Source of the DNA: CAZGXI01 sp964529715
GTDB taxonomy: Bacteria; Chloroflexota; Anaerolineae; Aggregatilineales; Ch27
Assembly (NCBI GenBank): GCA_964529715.1
Contig: CAZGXI010000010.1
Location: forward strand, 58,557 to 122,556
Direction: 5' to 3'
DNA: 64,000 nt
Positions 25,223 through 32,643 of the stretch are shown piece by piece; positions within the stretch are counted from its first letter, which is position 1; each line of letters begins with the position of its first letter. The notes below the pieces were generated by a model. It had not been told where the DNA came from. It was given only the letters and a program-made list of their open reading frames with translations, and searched no databases. The position numbers and the translations under genes were made by a program.

Positions 25223-27004
25223 CTAGTTCACCCGCTCCCGCACAAAGAATTCAATCACATCGCCTTCATGGAAATCGTTGAATCCATCCAGGGAAACGCC
25301 GCACTCAAAACCGGTGCGCACTTCGCGCACGTCTTCCTCAAAGCGTTTGAGCGAACTGATGCCGCCGGAGAATAAAACCTGTCCTTCACGCTTGACGCGG
25401 GCTTTGGCATTACGCCGGGCTTCACCCTCGCGGATGTAGCAGCCGGCGATGTTGCCGACTTTGGGAATTTTGAAGACCTGACGCACTTCTGCGGTGCCGA
25501 TAACCACATCGGCGTAGACTGGCTCCAGCAGGCCCTTAAGCGCCTTTTCCACATCTTCCAGCAGGTTGTAGATGATGTTGTACAGGCGCACATCGACGCC
25601 GTAATTCTCGATCATCAACCGCGCCGCCGAATCTATCTGCACGTTGAACCCCAGAATAATGGCGTTCGACGCGCTGGCAAGCATCACGTCGTTTTTGTTG
25701 ATGTTACCGACCTCGGCGTGCAGGATGTCGATACCCAGGCCCTCTTTGCCCAGATCATTGAGCGAGTTGATAATCGGCTCCAGTGATCCCTGCACATCAA
25801 CCTTGAGAATCAGGGTCAGTTGTTTGGCCTTCCCCTGCTGGAACTGCGCAAAGAAATCCTCCAGCGAGGTGACACGCGGCGCGCGCTGCGTTGCCCTGGC
25901 CTCCGCCTGCGCTTTGCGCTCCTCGACGATGGCCTTGGCGCGACGATCACTTTCGACCGCCTCAAACACGTCGCCGGGGGCAGGCGCCTCGTTCAACCCG
26001 ATCACCGACACGGGCTGCGAAGGTCCTGCTTTTTTCACTGGCTTGCCGTACTCATCGAACATGGCACGGATGCGCCCATAGCTGGTTCCGGCCACCACAA
26101 TGTCGGTCGCCTTAAGTGTGCCATTTTGCACCAACAGCGTGGCGACCGCGCCCTTGCTGCGATCCATGCGGCCTTCCAGCACGGTCCCTGCTGCTGGGGC
26201 ATCCGGGTTAGCGACGATGCGCAAATCGTCGGCTACCAGCAGGATCGCTTCCAACAGGTCCTGCAAGCCGGTCTTCTGGCGAGCAGACACCGGCACGATC
26301 ATCGTGTCGCCGTCCCACTCGTCAGAGACGAGGCCAATCTCGGCCAGTTCCTGTTTGACGCGGTCCGGGTTGGCGTTGGGTTTGTCGATTTTGTTGAGCG
26401 CCACCACGACCGGCACATGTGCCGCGCGCGCGTGTGAAAGCGCCTCACGGGTCGTCGGCATTACCCCATCGTCGGCGGCGACCACCAGCACGGCGATGTC
26501 TGCGCCCTGTGCGCCACGCGCCCGCATGGCAGTAAACGCCTCGTGACCGGGGGTATCCAGAAAGGTGATCTTGCGCCCGGCGTGCGTGACCTGATACGCG
26601 CCGATGTGCTGCGTGATGCCGCCGGCTTCACTGTCTGTCACATGGCTGCGACGGATGGCGTCCAGAAGTGAGGTTTTTCCGTGATCAACATGACCGAGGA
26701 TGGTAACTACAGGGGGGCGCGGTTTGAGCGTTTCTGCCGCCTGGCCGTCATATAAATGACGCCACTGCGGCATCGTTTCGTCCGCGGCTTCTTTCTCCTC
26801 CACCCGGATGGGTTGGGCCGCGTAGCCCATCTCTTCCACCACGATGGCGGCGGTGTCATAATCAATCTGCTGGTTGATAGAAGCCATGATCCCATTCTTG
26901 ATGAGTTCTTTCATCACATCAATCGGGCTGACTCCGATCAACTCAGCCAGTTGCCGGACTGTTACGAAGTCGGGGACTTCGACAATCTGTTTTTCTTTAG
27001 CCAT
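25223..27004 (-). CDS. infB: Translation initiation factor IF-2 (short form)
   Basis: A 593-residue IF-2. An IF2_N-type segment (VTVRQLAELIGVSPIDVMKELI, about 14-35) precedes the G domain with G1 GHVDHGKT (104-111), DTPGHEAF and NKID, followed by domains II-IV with VDVQGSLEPI and a C-terminal fMet-tRNA-binding domain. Only about 100 residues precede the G domain, so the long basic/acidic N-terminal region of enterobacterial IF-2 is missing; this is the minimal form. The ATG at 27004 has GGAGG 5 nt upstream. It brings initiator tRNA to the 30S subunit. Confidence 0.96.
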   Translation of the reverse strand: MAKEKQIVEVPDFVTVRQLAELIGVSPIDVMKELIKNGIMASINQQIDYDTAAIVVEEMGYAAQPIRVEEKEAADETMPQWRHLYDGQAAETLKPRPPVVTILGHVDHGKTSLLDAIRRSHVTDSEAGGITQHIGAYQVTHAGRKITFLDTPGHEAFTAMRARGAQGADIAVLVVAADDGVMPTTREALSHARAAHVPVVVALNKIDKPNANPDRVKQELAEIGLVSDEWDGDTMIVPVSARQKTGLQDLLEAILLVADDLRIVANPDAPAAGTVLEGRMDRSKGAVATLLVQNGTLKATDIVVAGTSYGRIRAMFDEYGKPVKKAGPSQPVSVIGLNEAPAPGDVFEAVESDRRAKAIVEERKAQAEARATQRAPRVTSLEDFFAQFQQGKAKQLTLILKVDVQGSLEPIINSLNDLGKEGLGIDILHAEVGNINKNDVMLASASNAIILGFNVQIDSAARLMIENYGVDVRLYNIIYNLLEDVEKALKGLLEPVYADVVIGTAEVRQVFKIPKVGNIAGCYIREGEARRNAKARVKREGQVLFSGGISSLKRFEEDVREVRTGFECGVSLDGFNDFHEGDVIEFFVRERVN

Positions 27005-27139
27005 AAGCACCTCCATGCCTTCTGTCTCAGGCAATGGATGGCTGGCTCACCGCGAGGGGTCTACATCATGGCACACCTCACAGGTTGCTGAATCGCAGGC
27101 CAACATCCATTCCCGATCATCAAAATCACAAAATAACGT

Positions 27140-27424
27140 CTATGTAGCCGACCGGGCAGCGCGCAGGCGTTCCCGGTCGGTCGCCGTCAAGGTCGAGCGC
27201 AGCGCCTTATCTAGAATATCCGTCGCCAATGCCTGCTCCCAGCAAGAAGCCTGATCACACAGGTAAGCGCCCCGCCCGTTGCGCTTGCCGGTCGGATCGA
27301 TGATCAGCCCTTCGTCTGGCGTATTCACCAGCCGGATCAGGCGACGCTTATCCGCCGTCTGGCGACACACCACGCAGGTTCGCTGCGGAATATGTTTCTG
27401 GCGGGGCAGTTTCCTGGCTGCCAT
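27140..27424 (-). CDS. ylxR: YlxR/RnpM-family RNA-binding protein (DUF448)
   Basis: A 94-residue basic protein with the YlxR signature RTCVVCRQTADKRRLIRLV and the GRGAYLC segment. Members sit between nusA and infB in many Gram-positive-type operons; in B. subtilis the protein binds RNase P RNA. The ATG shares one base with the nusA stop (TGATG), so translation is likely coupled. A 135-bp gap without visible features separates it from infB. Confidence 0.93.
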   Translation of the reverse strand: MAARKLPRQKHIPQRTCVVCRQTADKRRLIRLVNTPDEGLIIDPTGKRNGRGAYLCDQASCWEQALATDILDKALRSTLTATDRERLRAARSAT

Positions 27425-29382
27425 CAGATGCCCTCGTCGTCATCCCAAAATTCGCGTTTGCGGCTACCCTTACGCTTACGGCGGACCACCACTTCGTCCA
27501 GGTCTTCATCGTAGACCAACTGGCGGCGACGCTGCTTGGATTTCTTCTTGCGCTGTCCTTCCACCCGTTCCCCGCCTTCTTCCTCAGGCTCCGGTGATAA
27601 GACAACCGCCGCTTTCGGTGGCACAGGCTTGGGCGCCGCAGGTTTGAGGGGCTGTGGTCTGGGTGGAGGCGGCGGCGTCACAACAGGCGCAGGCGGCGGC
27701 TCTGGCTCAATGATCGCAGGCGGCGCTTCCTCGATCTCCTCAACGACCTCAGGCGCTTCGGCAGGCGCAACTTCTTCGACGACAGGTGCAACTGCCGCCG
27801 CCGCTTCTGCTGCAACGGCGACAGGCTCCGGTTCGGGCGCAGGCACAGCCTCCTCAATAACAACAGGGGCAGGTTCCGGCAATTCAAAGGTTTCCAAAAC
27901 GGCCTTGACCTGGGTCAAGGTGTCCTTCGGCATATCCTGGAAAACCTGCGCAACCTGGTCTTCATCCACCTGCAAGCGCGACATCAACTCGCCCACTGTC
28001 CCAAAGCGGCTCAGCGGCTCTAAAATTGCTTCTGGCAATGGCAGCGCCGTCACCGGCACTTCAAACGCGCGCGGTGGGAAACTCTGGCGAGCCACCTGCA
28101 AACGCGCCTGGCGCTTCTGCCGGACCGTCTTGCGGCTCTCCAGCAAGGCCTGTTCAGCCAGCTTGACATACTGGATCAACGTCTGGAATTCTTCCGGCAT
28201 CACCGGACGGCCCGCTTCGCGCTTACTCAAGATACGCCGCACTTCCGCGACCAGTTCCGCCTGCGCCGTGTGCATCGCCGCCAGATCGGGCGAATCTTCC
28301 ACCGCGAGGGCGGTTATCGCTGCCTCGGTCACACTCTTGATGTCGATACGCCAGCCGGTGAGCTTGGCAGCCAGGCGGGCGTTCTGGCCCTCGCGTCCGA
28401 TTGCCAGCGAAAGCTGGTCGTCTGGCACAATCACCGTCGCCGTGCCAATACTGCCACGCCCGCTGTCGGGGTCCTCGTCCAGATAAACGCCGCTCACGCG
28501 CGCCGGGCTAAGCGCCTTGGTGATAAAAACCGCCGGCTCAGGACTCCACTCGATGACGTCGATCTTCTCGTCGTTGAGTTCGCGGACAATGTTTTGAATA
28601 CGGATGCCGCGCATTCCCACACAGGCTCCGACCGGATCGACGCCGTCCTGAAGTGCCGCGACGGCCACTTTGGAGCGATACCCCGCCTCGCGGGCGATAT
28701 TCTTGATCTCCACCTGGCCGTTATAAATTTCCGGCACTTCGTATTCCAGCAGGCGGCGCAGCATGTTGCGGTGGCTGCGACTGACAATGATCTGTGGCCC
28801 CCGGCTGCTCTTCTTGACGGCCAACACGTAGGCGCGCACCTTTTCGTGCGGTTTGTAACGCTCGCCGGGCATCATCTGTTCGCGCGGCAGCAGGGCTTCG
28901 GTCCGGCCCAGACTGAGTGTGACTCCCTGCGCTGAGACGCTCTGCACCGTACCGGAAAGCAGATCGCCTTCCCGCTCGATGTATTCCTCATACAGGGCCT
29001 CACGCTCGGCCTCGCGGATCTTCTGCAAGATGACCTGCTTGGCCGTCTGAGCGGCGATGCGCCCGAAGTTGCGCGTCGTATCGGAGACGGGGACCATCAC
29101 CGTCATCCCCAACGTGGCTTCAGGCTCCAGGGTACGCGCGACATCCAGCCGGACTTCGGTCCGTTCGTCGTGGACATCATCCACGACCTCTTTTTCGACC
29201 AGAATCGTTGGCTGTCCGGTCAGCGGGTCGATTCGGGCTTCGACCCGCTGGGCAGAACTGACGCTCACGTCGCGGCGATAGGCCGAAACGAGCGCCGAGG
29301 TCAGCGCCTCCATGACCACTTCGCGCGGCAAAGCCCGCGTTTCCAGAATTTCGTTAAAAGCCAGGGCAAACTCGCTCTTCAT
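27424..29382 (-). CDS. nusA: Transcription factor NusA with long low-complexity C-terminal extension
   Basis: A 652-residue NusA. The N-terminal RNAP-binding domain starts MKSEFALAFNEILE; an S1 domain (GDLLSGTVQSVSAQGVTLSLG) and two KH domains (ACVGMRGIRIQNIVRELNDE and SLAIGREGQNARLAAKLTG) follow. After about residue 340 come a helical region and then a Pro/Ala/Glu/Val-rich stretch (roughly 500-605) and a strongly basic tail with RKKKSKQRRR and VVRRKRKGSRKR. The tail is much longer than in typical 350-500 residue NusA and could bind RNA. The start is ATG 29382, with GGAGAAG 9 nt upstream; the frame is open further but unconserved. NusA modulates pausing, termination and antitermination. Confidence 0.95.
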   Translation of the reverse strand: MKSEFALAFNEILETRALPREVVMEALTSALVSAYRRDVSVSSAQRVEARIDPLTGQPTILVEKEVVDDVHDERTEVRLDVARTLEPEATLGMTVMVPVSDTTRNFGRIAAQTAKQVILQKIREAEREALYEEYIEREGDLLSGTVQSVSAQGVTLSLGRTEALLPREQMMPGERYKPHEKVRAYVLAVKKSSRGPQIIVSRSHRNMLRRLLEYEVPEIYNGQVEIKNIAREAGYRSKVAVAALQDGVDPVGACVGMRGIRIQNIVRELNDEKIDVIEWSPEPAVFITKALSPARVSGVYLDEDPDSGRGSIGTATVIVPDDQLSLAIGREGQNARLAAKLTGWRIDIKSVTEAAITALAVEDSPDLAAMHTAQAELVAEVRRILSKREAGRPVMPEEFQTLIQYVKLAEQALLESRKTVRQKRQARLQVARQSFPPRAFEVPVTALPLPEAILEPLSRFGTVGELMSRLQVDEDQVAQVFQDMPKDTLTQVKAVLETFELPEPAPVVIEEAVPAPEPEPVAVAAEAAAAVAPVVEEVAPAEAPEVVEEIEEAPPAIIEPEPPPAPVVTPPPPPRPQPLKPAAPKPVPPKAAVVLSPEPEEEGGERVEGQRKKKSKQRRRQLVYDEDLDEVVVRRKRKGSRKREFWDDDEGI

Positions 29383-29465
29383 TCGCCGTACTTCTCCGCC
29401 TTCAACTCGCGGCGAGGTCAAGTCAAGCCGAGATATTCTTGCGATCCAATCGCTGATACAAGAAG

Positions 29466-29488
29466 AAAAGTGGGGGCCGCCCACTTTT
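29466..29488 (-). promoter_or_regulatory. Terminator-like hairpin in the nusA leader
   Basis: A perfect 9-bp stem (AAAAGTGGG/CCCACTTTT, loop 5 nt) followed on the minus strand by CTTCTTG lies about 20 nt after the predicted nusA transcription start and 84 nt before its ATG. It has the shape of an attenuator. Confidence 0.6.
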
Positions 29489-29514
29489 CAGAAAGGTACT
29501 GCTCCGACGCTTTT

Positions 29515-29543
29515 AGTATAGCATGGGGTTTAGAAGTTCGCAA
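29515..29543 (-). promoter_or_regulatory. nusA operon promoter
   Basis: On the minus strand TTGCGA (29543-29538), a 17-bp spacer and TATACT (29520-29515) lie between the proS stop and the nusA leader hairpin. Transcription would begin near 29508. Confidence 0.7.
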
Positions 29544-29575
29544 GAGGCAGCGAACCATATCTGTTTTATCTGCTT

Positions 29576-31318
29576 TTACGCCCCATCTTGCGCGCCATCC
29601 CGCACCAACCGAACCACCTCTGCGACCACATTTGCCAGCGGGAGATCAACCCGCTCTCCGGCACACCGCCACTTCGCTTCGACCGTGCCTCGATCCAGGC
29701 CACGCGCACTGACCGTCAGCCGCAGCGGGATGCCGATCAAGTCGGCATCGGCAAACTTAATGCCGGCATGTTCGGACCGGTCGTCCAACAACACATCCAG
29801 CCCGGCCTGGCGCAAATCGGCGTAAAGCGCCCTACCCTGTTCGTGCGGCTGATCTTCTTTACCCAACGTGACGATGTGTACATCGAACGGAGCAACGGCA
29901 CGCGGCCAGCAGATGCCGTTCTCGTCATGGTGTGTCTCGATGATTGCCGCCACCAGGCGATCCAGGCCGATGCCGTAACTGCCCATGATGACCGGTCGAG
30001 TCTGTCCCTGCTCGTCCAGGTAGGTGACGTGCATCGGCTCGCTGTAGCGCGTCCCTAGCTTGAAGCAATGGCCGAGTTCAATAGCCCGCTCAATGTGCAG
30101 GCTCCCCGCGCCGCAGCGCCCGCAGGTCGCTCCGTCGAAGGCTTCGGCAATATCAGCCATCAGGGTAGCCTGGAAGTCGCGCGGGTAGTTGACGCCGGTC
30201 AGGTGATAGCCTATGTCGTTCGCCCCGGCGACGAAGTTCGCGCCGTTTTCCACCGAGCGATCCACGATCACGGTTACACCAGACGGGTCGCCCTGCGCCC
30301 GCACGTGCAGTCCTGACGGCGAGGCATAGCCCGGCACAGCCCCTACCGCACGAATTTCATCTTCTGTCGCGGCGCGCAGTTCACCGCCGCCGAGCGCATT
30401 TGCCAGCTTGACCTCATTCACTTCCAGGTCGCCCCGGATGACCACAAAGACAAATTCCGCGTCGTCCCGCACGAAAAACACTGCCTTAAGTGTTTGCGTC
30501 GTCGGCACACCCAGGAAGTCTGCCACCTGCTGGATCGTCTGGCAATCCGGCGTCGCCACCTTGCGCGCCGGTTCCGGCGCTCCGCGCGGCCCAGCCGGCG
30601 GGATAAAAGCTGCCGCTTCGACGTTGGCCGTGTAGCCGCAGTGATCGCAGCGGGCAAACAGCGCCTCGCCCTGCGGGTGGATCAGCAAAAACTCATGGCT
30701 GGCCCCGCCGCCCATCGCCCCGGAGTCGGCCTCCACCGCCTGCACCGGCACGCCCACGCGCTCGAACACGCGGTGGTAGGCTACCAGCATCTTCGGGTAG
30801 AAAGCATCCAGGTCGGCGGCGGTGCGGTCCAGACTGTAGGCGTCCTTCATGGTGAACTCGCGCAATCGGATCAACCCACCACGCGGACGGGCCGTGTCAC
30901 GGTATTTGGTGCGAATCTGGTAGATCAGAGCCGGTAGATCGCGGTAGCTTTCCACCTCACGCGCAGCCAGAAAAGCCACTACATCCTCGTGAGTCGCGCC
31001 CAGAGCCAGGTCGCGCCCGTCGCGGTTGCACAGCCGCAACAGTTCCGGCCCAAAGCTGTCCCAGCGCCCGCTCTGCTGCCAAATTTCCGCCGGGTTCACC
31101 AGCGGCAGAGCCACTTCCTGCGCGCCGAGGGCGTCCATCTCCTCGCGCAAGATGGCGGCGACTTTCTGCATCACGCGCCAGCCCAGCGGTAGCCAGGCGT
31201 ACACGCCCGCCGTCAGGGGACGGACCAGCCCGGCCCGCAGGGCCAGTCGATGGCTGACCAATTCGGCATCCGCCGGGGCGTCGCGCAGGGTACGGCCAAA
31301 CAACTGTTGAAAGCGCAT
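29576..31318 (-). CDS. proS: Prolyl-tRNA synthetase (bacterial type with editing domain)
   Basis: A 580-residue class II synthetase. Motif 1 and 2 regions (VALPLVNPAEIWQQSGRW and the RPRGGLIRLREFTMKDAYSL stretch) are followed by a YbaK-type editing insertion (about 240-390), then motif 3 around PVIMGSYGIGLDRL and a C-terminal anticodon-binding domain. Size and order fit the long bacterial ProRS that deacylates Ala-tRNAPro. The ATG at 31318 is preceded by AAGGAGG at 8 nt; a TTG two codons earlier is less likely. It has its own unit: a repeat element and a structured RNA lie upstream, and the nusA promoter downstream. Confidence 0.96.
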   Translation of the reverse strand: MRFQQLFGRTLRDAPADAELVSHRLALRAGLVRPLTAGVYAWLPLGWRVMQKVAAILREEMDALGAQEVALPLVNPAEIWQQSGRWDSFGPELLRLCNRDGRDLALGATHEDVVAFLAAREVESYRDLPALIYQIRTKYRDTARPRGGLIRLREFTMKDAYSLDRTAADLDAFYPKMLVAYHRVFERVGVPVQAVEADSGAMGGGASHEFLLIHPQGEALFARCDHCGYTANVEAAAFIPPAGPRGAPEPARKVATPDCQTIQQVADFLGVPTTQTLKAVFFVRDDAEFVFVVIRGDLEVNEVKLANALGGGELRAATEDEIRAVGAVPGYASPSGLHVRAQGDPSGVTVIVDRSVENGANFVAGANDIGYHLTGVNYPRDFQATLMADIAEAFDGATCGRCGAGSLHIERAIELGHCFKLGTRYSEPMHVTYLDEQGQTRPVIMGSYGIGLDRLVAAIIETHHDENGICWPRAVAPFDVHIVTLGKEDQPHEQGRALYADLRQAGLDVLLDDRSEHAGIKFADADLIGIPLRLTVSARGLDRGTVEAKWRCAGERVDLPLANVVAEVVRLVRDGAQDGA

Positions 31319-31333
31319 CGTCAAAGCCTCCTT

Positions 31334-31459
31334 AAGCGATCAGCAATCAGCCCTCAGCCATCAATCCTATTTAGAAGGGTAGAATTTGCCGCCATCCGCA
31401 AAGCTGCCCTACCACCAACTACCCAACCGATTGCTGAATGCTGACGGCTGACCGCTAAA
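31334..31459. repeat. Inverted-repeat element made of TCAGC heptads
   Basis: Left end GCGATCAGCAATCAGCCC, continuing with another TCAGC, and the reverse complement of the right end AGCGGTCAGCCGTCAGCATT agree in an NNTCAGC heptamer pattern over about 25 bp. The roughly 75-bp interior has no gene. It separates proS from the structured RNA upstream and resembles a small non-autonomous or palindromic repeat. Confidence 0.5.
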
Positions 31460-31596
31460 AACAAAAAACCGGCGTCAGGAAATCCTGAACGCCGGTCGTA
31501 TGGCCCAGTTGCCCACGCAGCGTCAAGCAGTCCTTCCTGACGGAGGATCGCTATGTCGGCTGCTAGGCATGGGGACCCGCATCATCGTGTTCATGG
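31453..31596 (-). ncRNA. Candidate structured small RNA or proS leader
   Basis: A minus-strand transcript of about 140 nt is predicted from a promoter (TTGTGT 31630-31625, 17 bp, TATCAT 31607-31602) to the strong terminator at 31459-31498. It can fold into a rod: GGTCC/GGGCC (31573-31577 with 31502-31506) closes an internal loop, then GCCTAGCAGC/GCTGCGTGGGC (31559-31568 with 31511-31521, one bulge), with an apical GTCA/TGAC stem. It contains no convincing open frame, no SRP GGAA tetraloop context and no T-box AGGGUGG motif. It may be a free small RNA or an attenuated proS leader. Confidence 0.5.
31459..31498 (-). terminator. Strong intrinsic terminator upstream of proS
   Basis: A long hairpin (ACCGGCG-TCAGGA / TCCTGA-CGCCGGT, arms about 31468-31480 and 31483-31496) is followed on the minus strand by TTTTTTGTTTTT. 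It ends the transcript of the small-RNA region. Confidence 0.85.
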
Positions 31597-31601
31597 TTTT
31601 G

Positions 31602-31630
31602 ATGATAGCAGAATTCCTTCGCAGACACAA
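31602..31630 (-). promoter_or_regulatory. Promoter of the candidate small RNA
   Basis: Minus-strand TTGTGT (31630-31625) and TATCAT (31607-31602) are spaced 17 bp. Start of transcription is expected near 31595. Confidence 0.55.
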
Positions 31631-31664
31631 TAGACATGTTCATTTTTCTTTGCTCTCACCCCGT

Positions 31665-31693
31665 TTGACACCGGCCAGCGCGCGCGCTATAAG
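31665..31693 (+). promoter_or_regulatory. Promoter of the EamA transporter gene
   Basis: A perfect TTGACA (31665-31670), a 17-bp spacer and TATAAG (31688-31693) place the start near 31700, about 32 nt before the ATG. Confidence 0.8.
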
Positions 31694-31731
31694 ATTCGGC
31701 TCGCCTTCGCGCTTCTCCCGGAGACTCGCTC

Positions 31732-32625
31732 ATGTCGGTTCAAATCTCGCCCCACCGGCGCGCCGCGCTCCAGGCACTGCTGGTCACGTTTTTGTGGTCC
31801 ACATCCTGGGTGCTGATCAAGATCGGGCTGGCGGACATCCCTTCGCTGACCTTTGCCGGGCTGCGCTACGCGGTGGCTTTCCTGTGCCTGCTGCCGTTTG
31901 CCCTGCGCCCGGTCAACCGCGCAGCCATACGCGACCTATCCCGGCGGCAGTGGTTCGACCTGATCGTGCTGGGCCTGCTCTTTTACACCGTCACGCAAGG
32001 CGCACAGTACGTGGGCCTCGAATACCTGCCTGCTGCCCCCGCCAGTCTGATCCTCAACTGCACGACCATCGTCGTGGCGCTGGCCGGGATCGCTCTGCTG
32101 CGCGAACGTCCGACCGCCCTTCAGTGGATCGGCGTCGCCCTCAACCTGATCGGCATTCTGATCTACTTCTACCCGGTCGTCCTGCCCGGCGATCAGCTTT
32201 TCGGCCTCCTGGTGGTGACGGTGGGAATGCTTGCCAACGCGGCATCGTCGCTGTTGGGACGCTCCATAAACCGCGCGAGCAGCCTTTCACCGTTGGTCGT
32301 GACGGTTGTCAGCATGGGAATCGGGGCAGCAGTGATGCTGATTGCCGGAATCGCCGTGCAGGGGCTGCCGCCGCTCACACTCACGCACTGGCTGATCATT
32401 GGCTGGCTGGCGGCGGTAAACACAGCCTTTGGCTTTACCCTGTGGAATCTCACCCTGCGCATTCTCCCGGCGATGGAATCGAGCATCATCAACAGCACCA
32501 TGCTGATCCAGATCGCGGTGCTGGCCTGGGTCTTCTTGGGCGAAGCATTGACGCCGCAGGAGATCGCCGGGTTGATCCTGGCTGGACTGGGCACGCTGAT
32601 CGTCCAACTGCGCCGGACGGCATAG
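31732..32625 (+). CDS. EamA/DMT-superfamily transporter
   Basis: A 297-residue integral membrane protein with about ten hydrophobic helices arranged as two EamA repeats (about 12-140 and 155-295). Family signatures are visible in FLWSTSWVLIKIG, the ALRPVN loop and EYLPAAPASLILNCTTIVVALAGI; the second half ends in FLGEALTPQEIAGLILAGLGTLIVQ. Such proteins export amino acids, nucleobases or other metabolites; substrate is not predictable here. It has a strong promoter and a GGAG site 8 nt before the ATG. The radical SAM gene starts 18 nt downstream, so the two are probably co-transcribed. Confidence 0.92.
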   Translation: MSVQISPHRRAALQALLVTFLWSTSWVLIKIGLADIPSLTFAGLRYAVAFLCLLPFALRPVNRAAIRDLSRRQWFDLIVLGLLFYTVTQGAQYVGLEYLPAAPASLILNCTTIVVALAGIALLRERPTALQWIGVALNLIGILIYFYPVVLPGDQLFGLLVVTVGMLANAASSLLGRSINRASSLSPLVVTVVSMGIGAAVMLIAGIAVQGLPPLTLTHWLIIGWLAAVNTAFGFTLWNLTLRILPAMESSIINSTMLIQIAVLAWVFLGEALTPQEIAGLILAGLGTLIVQLRRTA

Positions 32626-32643
32626 CAGGATACAATCGTCCAC

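Noticed and set aside
27536..28486. A 316-codon plus-strand frame opposite nusA
   Set aside because: It is the Gly/Ser/Thr-rich antisense of the low-complexity NusA C-terminus, without independent support.
31500..31600. SRP 4.5S RNA or T-box identity for the RNA upstream of proS
   Set aside because: The GGAAGG stretch is not in the required tetraloop context with AGCAG opposite, and no AGGGUGG-type antiterminator motif is present.
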